Positions 52,396-61,791 of a DNA stretch of 64,000 nt are shown piece after piece (position 1 is the first letter of the stretch; each line of letters starts with the position of its first letter). Both the position numbers and the translations under genes were made by a program. The notes beneath the pieces were generated by a model that ran no database searches, was not told the origin of the DNA, and saw nothing but the letters and a program-made list of their open reading frames with translations. Source of the DNA: Aliivibrio sp. (GTDB lineage: Bacteria; Pseudomonadota; Gammaproteobacteria; Enterobacterales; Vibrionaceae); the NCBI GenBank assembly GCA_016764915.1, contig JAESQY010000144.1, positions 1 through 64,000 of the forward strand, given 5' to 3'.

Positions 52396-53448
52396 TTACG
52401 AATTACGTCGAGCGGTAACAGAGTCGGCAAGTTGATTCAGTAATTTTTCCGTATCACTCCAACCAATGCAAGCATCTGTAACACTTTGTCCATAGGTTTC
52501 CACTTTGCCATCAACGATATCTTGGCGACCTTCAACAAGGTGACTTTCAACCATGACACCAAAGATAGAGTTATCTCCATTGGCCATCTGAGCGCCAACA
52601 TCTTCAGAAACAATTAACTGACGTTCGAACTTCTTGCTGCTGTTCGCATGAGAAAAATCGATCATGATTTTTTGCGGTAACTTTGACGCTTTGAGTTGAT
52701 AGTTGATATCAGCAACATGTTCTGCACTGTAGTTCGGCCCCTTTCCGCCACGTAAAATAATGTGACAGTCTGGATTCCCCTTGGTTTCAACAATCGCAGA
52801 GTGGCCAAACTTAGTCACTGATAAGAAGTGATGAGGTGCTTCAGCAGAACGAATCGCATCGGTGGCGATTTTAATATTTCCATCGGTACCATTTTTGAAA
52901 CCAACCGGACATGAGAGCCCTGAAGACAGTTCTCTATGTACCTGAGACTCAGTGGTACGTGCACCAATCGCGCCCCAACTGATAAGATCGGCCATATACT
53001 GTGGAGTGATCATATCTAAAAATTCACTGGCGGTTGGCATTCCCATATCAGTAAGATCAAGCAGTAATTTTCGGCCAATTCTCAGTCCGTCATTTAGCTT
53101 GAAACTATCATCCATATAAGGGTCATTAATTAGTCCTTTCCAACCAACAGTCGTACGTGGCTTTTCAAAATACACACGCATGACAATCTCTAAGCGATCA
53201 CTCAGTTGGTCACGTAACACTTTTAACTTCTTTCCATACTCAATTGCCGCTTCTGGATCATGAATGGAGCATGGGCCAACAACAACCAATAAACGGTCAT
53301 CTTTATCATTGAGAATATTGTGTATCGCTTTACGAGCAGCAAATACAGTGTCCGCAGCCTGTTCTGTTGCAGGAAAACGTTCTAATATTGCAATTGGTGG
53401 TAAAAGCTCTTTAATCTTGTTAATTCTTAAATCATCATTCTGGTGCAT
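52396..53448 (-). CDS. aroG: 3-Deoxy-7-phosphoheptulonate (DAHP) synthase, AroG-like
   Basis: 350 residues from the ATG at 53448, the same length as E. coli AroG, whose N-terminus (NYQNDDLRI) is closely matched by HQNDDLRI. Upstream in-frame starts add only nine residues and have poorer spacing to AGGA. It condenses PEP and erythrose-4-phosphate, the first step to aromatic amino acids. Motifs include GPCSIHDP, EKPRTTVGWKG, GAIGARTTESQVHRE and DFSHANS. The phenylalanine-sensitive isozyme fits best, but feedback specificity is not certain from sequence. Confidence 0.93.
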   Translation of the reverse strand: MHQNDDLRINKIKELLPPIAILERFPATEQAADTVFAARKAIHNILNDKDDRLLVVVGPCSIHDPEAAIEYGKKLKVLRDQLSDRLEIVMRVYFEKPRTTVGWKGLINDPYMDDSFKLNDGLRIGRKLLLDLTDMGMPTASEFLDMITPQYMADLISWGAIGARTTESQVHRELSSGLSCPVGFKNGTDGNIKIATDAIRSAEAPHHFLSVTKFGHSAIVETKGNPDCHIILRGGKGPNYSAEHVADINYQLKASKLPQKIMIDFSHANSSKKFERQLIVSEDVGAQMANGDNSIFGVMVESHLVEGRQDIVDGKVETYGQSVTDACIGWSDTEKLLNQLADSVTARRNS

Positions 53449-53705
53449 GCTCATCTTCCTAGTAATCTTGGCCACTTATACTGTGTGTACTTTTTTTTAA
53501 TTACAATTAACTTATCTGCTTAGCCGCTATAGTGCAACGATTAAATGCAACAAAACACACTCTTAATGATTACAGAGTGGCTAATAGCTATTTATCATTA
53601 CTTTCCAAATTCGTTATCTGTCATTACCTTTTATTCACATATATACTTTGTATTTATTCCATTAAGTTTATAGTATCTAATAAAAAACATTGGTAGGAGT
53701 ATTAT

Positions 53706-54461
53706 GTGTTTGAATGCAATAAATTATCACCTTCGGAACAGCCTGTAATCCAATGCAAAAATCTCAATAAATGGTTTGGTGACTTTCAAGCACTTAAGCA
53801 GATTGATCTCTCAGTTGCTCAGGGTGAGAAGCTAGTGATCTGTGGTCCTTCGGGTTCAGGTAAATCTACACTCATTCGTTGCATAAATGGACTTGAGTCT
53901 TTCGATTCTGGTCAACTTTCCCTCTTTCAATCAAGCGACACTGCAGTCATTCATAAAAGCGGTCGTATTGGTATGGTATTCCAACACTTTAATCTATTCC
54001 CTCATATGACCGTGTTGGATAACTTAATATTAGCCCCGATGCGAACACTTAACATGTTGCGAGCAGATGCTATTGAGCATGCTTTAACCATTTTAAAACG
54101 AGTGAATATCTCAGAACAGGCTCACAAATACCCTAACAAACTATCCGGAGGTCAACAGCAGCGTGTCGCAATTGCTCGGTCGCTTTGTATGAAGCCTGAT
54201 ATTTTACTGTTTGATGAGCCCACCTCAGCGCTAGACCCTGAAATGATCAGTGAAGTGCTTGATGTTATGTGTGACCTAGCAGAGGAAGGAATGACGATGG
54301 TGTGTGTGACACACGAAATGGGCTTTGCAAAAAAGGTTGCTGATCGCGTCATTTTTATGGATGAAGGCGAAATTATAGAAATTGCACCACCACAGCAACT
54401 GTTTGATAATCCGCAGCACCGCCGTACCCAACAATTTTTAAATCAGATACTAAGTTACTGA
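53706..54461 (+). CDS. Polar amino-acid ABC transporter, ATP-binding protein
   Basis: 251 residues. Walker [11 protein letters not shown]-loop [10 protein letters not shown], signature [13 protein letters not shown] and Walker [14 protein letters not shown], as in GlnQ/AapP/BztD. It powers the two permeases encoded next. The start is a GTG at 53706, six bases after AGGAG; an ATG two bases earlier opens only a short frame in another phase. It leads an operon ordered ATPase, permease, binding protein, permease, and lies two bases before the next start. Confidence 0.93.
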   Translation: MFECNKLSPSEQPVIQCKNLNKWFGDFQALKQIDLSVAQGEKLVICGPSGSGKSTLIRCINGLESFDSGQLSLFQSSDTAVIHKSGRIGMVFQHFNLFPHMTVLDNLILAPMRTLNMLRADAIEHALTILKRVNISEQAHKYPNKLSGGQQQRVAIARSLCMKPDILLFDEPTSALDPEMISEVLDVMCDLAEEGMTMVCVTHEMGFAKKVADRVIFMDEGEIIEIAPPQQLFDNPQHRRTQQFLNQILSY

Positions 54462-54462
54462 T

Positions 54463-55260
54463 ATGAACAAGGGATTAGCATTTTTTAAACCTGCATTGCT
54501 CGCTTTAGGTCAAATAATCATTTTGTTTTCTAGCATTGTTTACATTATAAACAGTGGCGCTCAAGTGATGGGGTATTCATGGCAATGGGATCGTGTTCCC
54601 GACTTCATACTGGTATACGAAGATGGAGAGTGGTGGGCGACAGAGTTATTAAGTGGTTTATGGGTAACTATGCAGATTTCATTTTTTAGCCTGTTCGCCA
54701 CTTTTCTGATCGGGTTAATCACGACATTGGCAAGAGTATCGTCTTCGATATCCGCCAGGCTGCTCTCTCGTTTGTATATCGAAATAATACGTAATACGCC
54801 ACTTTTGGTTCAAATATACATCCTCTATTTTGTATTAGGGCCGGTCATAGGTTTAGACCGTTTCACTACGGCGGTACTCGCATTGGCTCTTTTTCAAGGC
54901 GCTTACACTGCTGAAATATTACGTTCAGGTTTAAATTCGATACCTACTGGACAATTTGAAGCGTGCCGTACTTTAGGTTTATCATCGTTTTCAACTTACT
55001 ATTACGTAATACTACCGCAAGTGATTCAACGAACCTTGCCACCACTTACCAATGAAATTGTATCTTTAGTTAAAAACTCATCGATTGTCAGTGTAATGGC
55101 CATCTTTGATTTAACCACAGAAGGAAGAAACATAATCGCAGACACGGCTATGCCTTTTGAGATTTGGTTCACTGTCGCCATTATCTATCTCTGTTTGACA
55201 GTCACTATTTCATTTTTTGCAGCTCAACTTGAAACAAAGCTCGGCGCCCATTGGCGCTAA
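54463..55260 (+). CDS. Polar amino-acid ABC transporter, permease 1
   Basis: 265 residues with an N-terminal helix (about 12-32), a periplasmic stretch, and a five-helix permease domain (about 65-260). The HisMQ-type signature IEIIRNTPLLVQIYILYF lies near 104-121, followed by an EAA-like loop (TGQFEACRTLGLS, about 161-173). This AapQ/BztB-like length difference from the partner permease is normal. It starts two bases after the ATPase gene. Confidence 0.92.
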   Translation: MNKGLAFFKPALLALGQIIILFSSIVYIINSGAQVMGYSWQWDRVPDFILVYEDGEWWATELLSGLWVTMQISFFSLFATFLIGLITTLARVSSSISARLLSRLYIEIIRNTPLLVQIYILYFVLGPVIGLDRFTTAVLALALFQGAYTAEILRSGLNSIPTGQFEACRTLGLSSFSTYYYVILPQVIQRTLPPLTNEIVSLVKNSSIVSVMAIFDLTTEGRNIIADTAMPFEIWFTVAIIYLCLTVTISFFAAQLETKLGAHWR

Positions 55261-55280
55261 TTATATGGAGATAAAATGTT

Positions 55281-56081
55281 ATGTTACGACTATTTACCAC
55301 TATTTGTACCACTCTAATTATTCTTACTTTATCACCCCAAGGCATGGCTAAATCTGAATTGGATTTAATGCAAGAAAGAGGTGTTATCAAGGTTGGAATG
55401 TCAACTTTTGTACCATGGGCGATGCGTAATAAACAGGGAGAATTGGTAGGTTTTGAGATTGATGTGGCTAAAAGACTTGCTAAGGATACTGGCTTAAAAA
55501 TACAATTTGTGCCTACCGCTTGGGATGGGATCATTCCTTCCCTTCAAGCAGAGAAGTTTGACGTAATCATCGGTGGCATGACCATTACAGAACAACGAGC
55601 CAAAGGAGTCCTCTTTACATCGCCATACTCGCACTCGGGAACCAAGGTCGCGGTGAATAAGCAGCTTTTGCCCGACTTGACTGAATTGAAGCAGCTCAAT
55701 TCACGTAAAATAAAAATTGCAGTAAGACGCGGGGCTGTTTCGGTTACCGCTGCAAAGAGTCACTTCCCAAAAGCCAAACTATTACAATTTGATGATGATG
55801 CTCAAGCATTTCAAGAAGTGTTAAATGGCAACGCACATGCTGTTATCGCTTCAACACCAAAACCAGAACAAGAGTCGATCACTTTCTCTGATATTCTCTA
55901 TCTCCCATTTAGTCAAAGCTTATCACAAGGCAACGAAGCATTTGCAGTACGCTTAGGTGAAGAGGATAAGAAACACTTTTTCAATGTCTGGATAAAGGCT
56001 CGAACTGAGGATGGTTGGTTGCAGGAGCGCTACGACTATTGGTTCACTACGTTAGATTGGAAAGATCAACTTACCAAGTGA
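55281..56081 (+). CDS. Polar amino-acid ABC transporter, periplasmic binding protein
   Basis: 266 residues. A signal peptide (to about GMAKS) precedes a family-3 solute-binding domain. Typical segments are VGMSTFVPWA, GFEIDVAKRLA, the FDVIIGGMTITEQRA ligand-contact stretch, and the C-terminal DGWLQERYDYWF. Amino acids of the Glu/Gln/Asp/Asn or general type are the likely cargo; sequence alone does not decide. TGGAG lies ten bases before the ATG. Confidence 0.92.
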   Translation: MLRLFTTICTTLIILTLSPQGMAKSELDLMQERGVIKVGMSTFVPWAMRNKQGELVGFEIDVAKRLAKDTGLKIQFVPTAWDGIIPSLQAEKFDVIIGGMTITEQRAKGVLFTSPYSHSGTKVAVNKQLLPDLTELKQLNSRKIKIAVRRGAVSVTAAKSHFPKAKLLQFDDDAQAFQEVLNGNAHAVIASTPKPEQESITFSDILYLPFSQSLSQGNEAFAVRLGEEDKKHFFNVWIKARTEDGWLQERYDYWFTTLDWKDQLTK

Positions 56082-56116
56082 TAATTAATCATAATAACGT
56101 TATCTGAAGGAGCATA

Positions 56117-57013
56117 ATGAAAGCATCATCAGCACCCATTACAAGCAAACAGCTACATTTTACTTTGTTGGATGGTATTGTTATTGCTTTTTTAGTAGCG
56201 TTAGCATATTGGTTCTATTATCGAACTGCCACTGGTTTAAATTACCATTGGCAGTGGCTTAATGCTTTTGAACTTATTTTCACCTCCAGTAGTAACGGGG
56301 GGACTCCCTACTTTTTTCAGGGTGTCATTGCCACCATTAGGCTCAGTTTATGGGGTGTTATTTTTGCTTCCATAGTTGGAGTAGCTGTTGGCATTGCTCG
56401 ACTTTCAACCATTCGTTTTATACGTATAATTGCTACGACTTACGTTCAGTTAATTCGTAATATTCCACCACTCGTCTTTGTATTTATTTTCTATTTTTTT
56501 ATTTCTAATCAACTTGTACCACTACTAGGTTTAGATACTCTATTGCGCTATCACTCCGGTGAAATCAATGGATTACAAATGTTTCTATTTGGGCCTTCTC
56601 ATTTATGGGAGAACTTAGTGTCAGGTGTCTTGTGCGTTGGTTTTATATCTGCTGCCTACATTGCTGAAGTGGTTCGTTCTGGATATAACGCCGTTGATAA
56701 AGGGCAATGGGAAGCATCACAAAGTTTAGGTTTATCACGTTGGTCTCGTTTTCGATATGTTATTGCACCACAAGTGCTTGCAGCCATTGTTCCCTCATTA
56801 GCTGGCCAATTCATATCATTAATAAAAGATTCATCAATTATCTCTTTAATCTCTATTCAAGAACTCACTTTCGTAGGCACAGAAATCGCTAATTCATCCG
56901 GTATGGTTTTCGAAATATGGCTATTGGTGGGGCTTGGGTATTTAGTGCTTTGTTTATCCATTTCCTCCGTGTTTTCTTACATTGAGCATAGAAGTCAGCG
57001 TTATAAAAGATAA
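56117..57013 (+). CDS. Polar amino-acid ABC transporter, permease 2
   Basis: 298 residues. It has an N-terminal helix (about 18-36) and a core permease domain (about 75-290) with the VQLIRNIPPLVFVFIFYF motif near 113-130 and an EAA-like loop (KGQWEASQSLGLS, about 195-207). An insert around 145-170 separates two helices. It completes the operon and pairs with permease 1. AAGGAG is upstream. No terminator with a T run is seen behind it. Confidence 0.92.
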   Translation: MKASSAPITSKQLHFTLLDGIVIAFLVALAYWFYYRTATGLNYHWQWLNAFELIFTSSSNGGTPYFFQGVIATIRLSLWGVIFASIVGVAVGIARLSTIRFIRIIATTYVQLIRNIPPLVFVFIFYFFISNQLVPLLGLDTLLRYHSGEINGLQMFLFGPSHLWENLVSGVLCVGFISAAYIAEVVRSGYNAVDKGQWEASQSLGLSRWSRFRYVIAPQVLAAIVPSLAGQFISLIKDSSIISLISIQELTFVGTEIANSSGMVFEIWLLVGLGYLVLCLSISSVFSYIEHRSQRYKR

Positions 57014-57194
57014 CCACAGCAGTGTTTATCCAATATATACCAGCCAAATATTAGATATTGCTTTCATTGCTGACAGGTGATGTCGTTATCATATTTGACA
57101 TAAATAGTGGCTTATTTATTGCTTGTTAAAGAACAAATCATGAACTTATGTTAATTTTGACACTCACGTATTCATTCAAACAACGGATTTATTT

Positions 57195-57740
57195 ATGTAT
57201 TTAACGCCAATAAAAAAAATATCACCATTTATAATAGGGCTGACTCTATTATGTTCAAATCCTGCATTGGCCGAAAATTTTAGTTACAACTTCGTTGAAG
57301 CACGTATTGGTGGAAGCCCATCAACATTTGGTGGTCAATTAAGTGGGTATATCACTGAGAATTCACACTTTATTCTTAGAATGGACTCAGAGTTTTCTGG
57401 GGATTGGGACCTTGCAGCAGGCGCTGGCTTTAATGGCCCGTTAAATGAATTCAGTGATGTCACAGGTCAAATTTTACTTCACAATGTAAAATCAAGTGGC
57501 AGTGACAAAATTGGTGACGAAAACCTGACTGAAATAAATGTTGGAATGAGGGCGTGGGTATTACCGCAAATAGAAGTAGGCGGTAACGTAGGTCAATTAA
57601 TTGACAGCGATGAGACACAGTTTGTTGGCAGTGCACATTTTAGATTCCATTCAACGGATCAGCTTTCTATTGGTGCCGAAGCAAAGTTTCATGGTGTTTA
57701 TGGCTCGCAAATAATAATGACCGCACGCTTTCTTTACTAG
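57195..57740 (+). CDS. Small exported beta-rich protein, possible outer-membrane barrel
   Basis: 181 residues. A signal peptide ends near ALA-E (about 26). The mature part is made of alternating strands, including FNYVEARIGG-like and AKFHGVYGSQIIMTARF, and it ends in Phe-Leu-Tyr, the aromatic C-terminus expected for an outer-membrane barrel recognised by BAM. The length suits an eight-stranded barrel. I do not recognise the family by name. Single gene; the amino-acid transporter lies 181 bases upstream. Confidence 0.7.
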   Translation: MYLTPIKKISPFIIGLTLLCSNPALAENFSYNFVEARIGGSPSTFGGQLSGYITENSHFILRMDSEFSGDWDLAAGAGFNGPLNEFSDVTGQILLHNVKSSGSDKIGDENLTEINVGMRAWVLPQIEVGGNVGQLIDSDETQFVGSAHFRFHSTDQLSIGAEAKFHGVYGSQIIMTARFLY

Positions 57741-57758
57741 TACAAACTAAACAACAGA

Positions 57759-57794
57759 TAGAAATAGGGTCTGTATCTTCATACCCTATTTCTA
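57759..57794. terminator. Hairpin between the barrel protein and the protease lipoprotein
   Basis: Perfect 12-base arms TAGAAATAGGGT and ACCCTATTTCTA enclose 12 bases between convergent genes. No long T run follows on either strand, so termination may be partial. Confidence 0.6.
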
Positions 57795-57802
57795 TTATCA
57801 CC

Positions 57803-58465
57803 CTATTTAATTGCCACTTTAGGTTGAACATACTTTTTACTAACATCAACTACTGCAATGTCTCTAAAAAAACTACGACCCATCAGCATGCCAAAATTCA
57901 AATGTGTTCGATCGGTTAACGTAAATTCTGTATGGACTTTTACGTCACCAACTTGGACCCAAGCAACTATTACTGCTCTTTCTTGAAGTTTATTAACATT
58001 TGAAGACTGCTTTATTTTCACCCAACGCTCAACAGGCAAAGAATACTCTCTTGAACTTTGTTCATTATGTGCAAGCTTAAATTTTATCCAATCTTTACCA
58101 TCTCGTTCAAATTTTTCGATATCAGTAGCGCTAACTGATGACGTCGTGGCACCGGTATCAATACGTGCCTTAACATTAATATTCAATCCTTTTATATAAA
58201 CCCACTCCTGCTCACCTAAAATGAGTTTACCATCACTGGTTTTTACTGATTTAGTAGGTTTGATTACAGGTTGACTCTCTTTTGGTCTTTCTGCTACAGC
58301 CTTATCGTCAGTTTTAATCTCTTCATCAATCTTAACAACATCTTCGCTGCCACTTTTATCAGTACTAATAGGTTCAGGTGTTGAGTCATGTATATTATTA
58401 GATTCAGGGGTTGTTGAGCAACCAAACAAAAATACAGACAGTGTTAATAATAAATATCTTTTCAT
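57803..58465 (-). CDS. Lipoprotein with RimK-associated aspartyl-protease-type domain (COG4067)
   Basis: 220 residues. A signal peptide with lipobox (LFGC, Cys about 16) is followed by a charged, Lys/Glu/Ser/Pro-rich linker (about 20-72). The retropepsin-like domain (about 75-215) begins GEQEWVYIKGL and has the active-site motif DTGATTSS. Relatives are annotated ATP-dependent zinc proteases, though the fold is that of single-domain aspartyl proteases. Known members include the RimK partner RimB type, which is cytosolic. This one is exported and probably acts in the envelope. It lies 22 bases after the aminotransferase gene, so may be co-transcribed. Confidence 0.85.
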   Translation of the reverse strand: MKRYLLLTLSVFLFGCSTTPESNNIHDSTPEPISTDKSGSEDVVKIDEEIKTDDKAVAERPKESQPVIKPTKSVKTSDGKLILGEQEWVYIKGLNINVKARIDTGATTSSVSATDIEKFERDGKDWIKFKLAHNEQSSREYSLPVERWVKIKQSSNVNKLQERAVIVAWVQVGDVKVHTEFTLTDRTHLNFGMLMGRSFFRDIAVVDVSKKYVQPKVAIK

Positions 58466-58487
58466 TTGTTATCCCTATTAAAAACAA

Positions 58488-59672
58488 TTAATTTGAAACA
58501 GTGGCTAATGCTTTGGCAACATATTCGATATGTTGTTCTTGAAGCCCTGCAATGTTGATGCGTCCATCCCCAACTGCATATATGCCATGGTCGGTTTTCA
58601 GTCGCTCCATCTGTTCTGGTGAAAAACCTGTTACGGTGAACATTCCTTTATGACTGTTGATGAAATCGAATTTATTGTTATTGGTTTCAATTTGCAGCGC
58701 AGTGGTTAATTGTGAACGCAACGAAATTAAACGAGCATGCATATGCTCAATTTCATCTTTCCAGATTGTCGTTAGTTGTTGATCGTTTAATATCTTACCA
58801 ACAATTGCTGCACCGTGATCTGGCGGCATGGTGTAAGTTGCACGAGCCATCTGCAACAGTTGTCCTTTTGCTTTTTGAGCCAGTTTTTGATTTTGGCCAA
58901 CTACGATTGCAGCACCTGTACGCTCACGATAGAGACCAAAATTTTTAGAACACGATGTCGCAATAAACATCTGTTCTACTCGGTCTGCCATGTATCGCAT
59001 TCCTGCGGCATCCGCTTCTAAACCGTCGCCAAACCCTTGATAGGCAATATCGACAAAGGGAGTGAATCCATTTTTCTGTATCAAATTTGTAATGGTCTGC
59101 CATATTTCAAAGCTAATATCAGCGCCAGTTGGGTTATGGCAGCAACCGTGCAACAACACGACATCTTTAGGTCCTGCATGGGCTAGATCACGTAGCAGCA
59201 GTTCAGTGTCTACTTTTTTGGTTTTTGGACAAAAATAATGATACTGACGAACTTTGAGGCCAGCGGCTTCCATCACAGGTTTATGGTTCACATAGCTGGG
59301 ATTGCTGATCCAAATAGTACTATCTGGTTGCGCTACTTTTATTAAATCTCCCAACATACGAAGTGCACCACTTGCACCTGGGGTTTGAATGGCAGATAAA
59401 CGTGTGTAAGCAGAAGTATCCTTTAACAGAAGATCAACCATACTTTGGTTGAATATTTCGCAACCAGCTAGGCCTACATAAGCTTTAGTTGTTTGTTCTG
59501 CAAGCACTTGAGTATTTGCCAATTGTACGGCTTTCATGATTGGAGTGTTACCCGTGTTATCACGATAAACACCAATGCCAAGATCGACTTTGTTTGCCCT
59601 GTTGTCATTACGGTAGGCAATAGAAAGCGATAAAATTGGGTCTTGGAGAGGAGTCGACAAGTTGCTTAACAT
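58488..59672 (-). CDS. Aspartate/aromatic amino-acid aminotransferase (class I)
   Basis: 394 residues, close to AspC (396) and TyrB (397). The N-terminal VDLGIGVYRDNTGNTP segment, LHGCCHNPTGAD, and the PLP-lysine region ATSCSKNFGLYRER are present. Arg in the C-terminal region binds the substrate carboxylate. It interconverts aspartate or aromatic amino acids and the matching keto acids. Which of the two sub-types cannot be settled by eye. A long 376-bp gap separates it from oppA. Confidence 0.92.
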   Translation of the reverse strand: MLSNLSTPLQDPILSLSIAYRNDNRANKVDLGIGVYRDNTGNTPIMKAVQLANTQVLAEQTTKAYVGLAGCEIFNQSMVDLLLKDTSAYTRLSAIQTPGASGALRMLGDLIKVAQPDSTIWISNPSYVNHKPVMEAAGLKVRQYHYFCPKTKKVDTELLLRDLAHAGPKDVVLLHGCCHNPTGADISFEIWQTITNLIQKNGFTPFVDIAYQGFGDGLEADAAGMRYMADRVEQMFIATSCSKNFGLYRERTGAAIVVGQNQKLAQKAKGQLLQMARATYTMPPDHGAAIVGKILNDQQLTTIWKDEIEHMHARLISLRSQLTTALQIETNNNKFDFINSHKGMFTVTGFSPEQMERLKTDHGIYAVGDGRINIAGLQEQHIEYVAKALATVSN

Positions 59673-60048
59673 TTAAAACATATCCTTATGATCATAATTG
59701 CTATTACGTTACCATCTGACGTGACAAAAATCACCTTTTGCTCTTAACTTTCCTGCTATTTACGTTATGTATTGTTAATTAATTGCTAATTCAATAGACT
59801 TTGCATCGCACTAAATGACCACCCATTCACGTCTCCGTTATCTCTCTTCATTATAAATCTGCTTATATTTCAATTATCTCTTTGTAACAAACAATTCGTT
59901 TTCATTGATTTACGTCGAATGTTGCATAATTGTAAATAAATATTGATAGAATATTTTATACAATATACTGTATAGGTGATTCATAAGGACATAAACAGAC
60001 ATTTTAGTTCACATCAATCGAACTATTACTTGGAAATCGAGGAAGATT
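59673..60048. promoter_or_regulatory. Divergent interval between the aminotransferase gene and oppA
   Basis: A+T-rich with no gene. On the plus side TTGATA (59943) and TATACT (59964) could form an oppA promoter, though the spacing of 15 is short. TATAC (59957) and GTATA near 59970 form a loose dyad. The oppA leader would be about 75 bases; in enteric bacteria such leaders are targets of the GcvB small RNA, but no match was tested. Confidence 0.4.
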
Positions 60049-61659
60049 ATGAAACTTTGTAAACCGCTTTTATCAGCAGTTATACTATCTTGTGTATTCA
60101 GCACCAATACGTTCGCACAGCCTTACCCAGCAGGTACTGTACTAGCTGAAAAACAAGAGATTACTCTTAACAATGGCAATGAAGTTACGTCCATTGACCC
60201 TGCCAAGCAAGCTGCAGAGCCTGCTTTTAATTTAGGTCGTGACCTTTTTGAAGGTTTGACAATTCAGGACAAACAAGGACGTACTATTCCCGGCATAGCC
60301 AAGAGTTGGGATGTTAACAGCGATAATACTGTTTACACATTTACCTTGCGTGACTCTTTATGGTCTAACGGTCAACCATTGACGGCTGAAGATTTTGTTT
60401 ATAGCTGGCAGCGTCTTATCGACCCAAATACGGCATCTCCTTATGCATGGTTTGCGGCTATACCTGGAATTAAAAATTCGGCCATGATCATGGATGGAAA
60501 AATGACGGCCGATCAACTGGGTGTTAAAGCGCTTGATAAACACACCTTTGAAGTGACTCTTGAAAAACCGGTCCCTTTCTTTGTTAAGCTTTTAAGTCAC
60601 CCTGTACTTGCGCCAGTAAACAAAGCGACAGTTGAAAAATTTGGTAACCAATGGACGCAACCTGGTAACATCGTCACCAATGGTGCATTCATTGTAAAAG
60701 AGTGGAAAGTAAACGAAAAAATGGTGATGACTAAAAACAGCAATTATTGGGATGCCGATAATGTTGTGCTAAACAAGATCACTTGGTTACCTATTGGAGA
60801 TGCAAATGTCTCTCTTAATCGCTTCTTAGCCGGTGAAATTGATGAGGTCACTTCAATCCCATCCGCGCAAAAAAACAAACTTCTTAAGGCTCACCCTGAA
60901 ATGGTTCGAGAGACTGGCGCCTCTTTGGGTTCAACATTCTATTATCTGAACACGGCTAAAGGCCCAACAAAAGATATACGTGTTCGTAAAGCGCTCTCTT
61001 TTGCTATTGACCGAAAAATAATCACCAATGCCATCGCGAAGAATGGTGGCATCCCAATGTTTACACTCGTGCCACCTCAAACTGATGGTTTTAAGAGTTT
61101 CAAACCTGATTTTGCTAATTGGTCTCAAAAAGAGCGTAATGAAAAGGCTAAGGAACTGATTGCAGAGGCTGGCTACAACAAAAGCAATCCGCTTAAGTTA
61201 ACCTTTACGACGCCTACGTTCTCAAAAGACGTGAAAATGGCGACGGCTATGGTCGGCATGTGGAAGCATGTTCTTGGCGCTCAAATTGAAATTAAGCAGT
61301 TAGAACCAAAAGTGTTTTATGCACTAAAAGATCCAGGAAATATCAACCGTGGTGGTTGGACTGCTGATTACAATGAAGCCTCTACGTGGTTAGACATCTT
61401 TGTTTCGACTGGCGAATACAACGATTCAAAGTACAACAACCCTAAATATGACATGTTAATGAAAAACTCTAAAACTCTTGCCGATCCCTCTCAGGAGTAT
61501 ATTCAAGCTGAAACACACTTAATCAATGACATGGCTATCATTCCTTTGTACCGCAACGGTGATGATAAATACCTAAGTAACCCGAAAGTCGGCGGTTATG
61601 AGCGTTCAAATCCTGAAAACTCATTCTACCGTAAAAACGTTTATATCATTGCTAAGTAA
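60049..61659 (+). CDS. oppA: Oligopeptide ABC transporter, periplasmic binding protein
   Basis: 536 residues (E. coli OppA 543). A signal peptide ends near TFA-Q (about 24). Family-5 binding-protein motifs follow, for example the TSIDPAKQ stretch, NLGRDLFEGL, LRDSLWSNGQPLTAEDFVYSWQR (opening and closing parts only), and RVRKALSFAIDR. It captures short peptides in the periplasm and delivers them to OppBC. It is the first gene of the opp operon, with a stable hairpin after it. Confidence 0.95.
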   Translation: MKLCKPLLSAVILSCVFSTNTFAQPYPAGTVLAEKQEITLNNGNEVTSIDPAKQAAEPAFNLGRDLFEGLTIQDKQGRTIPGIAKSWDVNSDNTVYTFTLRDSLWSNGQPLTAEDFVYSWQRLIDPNTASPYAWFAAIPGIKNSAMIMDGKMTADQLGVKALDKHTFEVTLEKPVPFFVKLLSHPVLAPVNKATVEKFGNQWTQPGNIVTNGAFIVKEWKVNEKMVMTKNSNYWDADNVVLNKITWLPIGDANVSLNRFLAGEIDEVTSIPSAQKNKLLKAHPEMVRETGASLGSTFYYLNTAKGPTKDIRVRKALSFAIDRKIITNAIAKNGGIPMFTLVPPQTDGFKSFKPDFANWSQKERNEKAKELIAEAGYNKSNPLKLTFTTPTFSKDVKMATAMVGMWKHVLGAQIEIKQLEPKVFYALKDPGNINRGGWTADYNEASTWLDIFVSTGEYNDSKYNNPKYDMLMKNSKTLADPSQEYIQAETHLINDMAIIPLYRNGDDKYLSNPKVGGYERSNPENSFYRKNVYIIAK

Positions 61660-61669
61660 AGCCTAAAAC

Positions 61670-61698
61670 ACAGTCGCTTATTATATATAAGCGACTGT
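61670..61698 (+). other. Hairpin between oppA and oppB
   Basis: Perfect 11-base arms ACAGTCGCTTA and TAAGCGACTGT with a 7-base loop, no T run. In binding-protein operons such hairpins stabilise or partly terminate the upstream mRNA so that more OppA than OppBCD is made; that role is inferred. Confidence 0.8.
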
Positions 61699-61791
61699 AT
61701 TCAATTAATGACCTGCCTGTAATTCAAAGGTCATTTCCGTTACAGGGTTATTTTTCTCCACGTCATTCGTCATCTGTATTGTAGGAATATT

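Noticed and set aside
53461-53705. TyrR box or attenuator upstream of aroG
   Set aside because: Only a loose TGTAA...TACA stretch is seen, with wrong spacing, and no leader peptide rich in aromatic codons was found.
57803-58465. RimB, the cytosolic partner of RimK
   Set aside because: The protein has a lipobox signal peptide and no rimK neighbour, so only the domain family is claimed.
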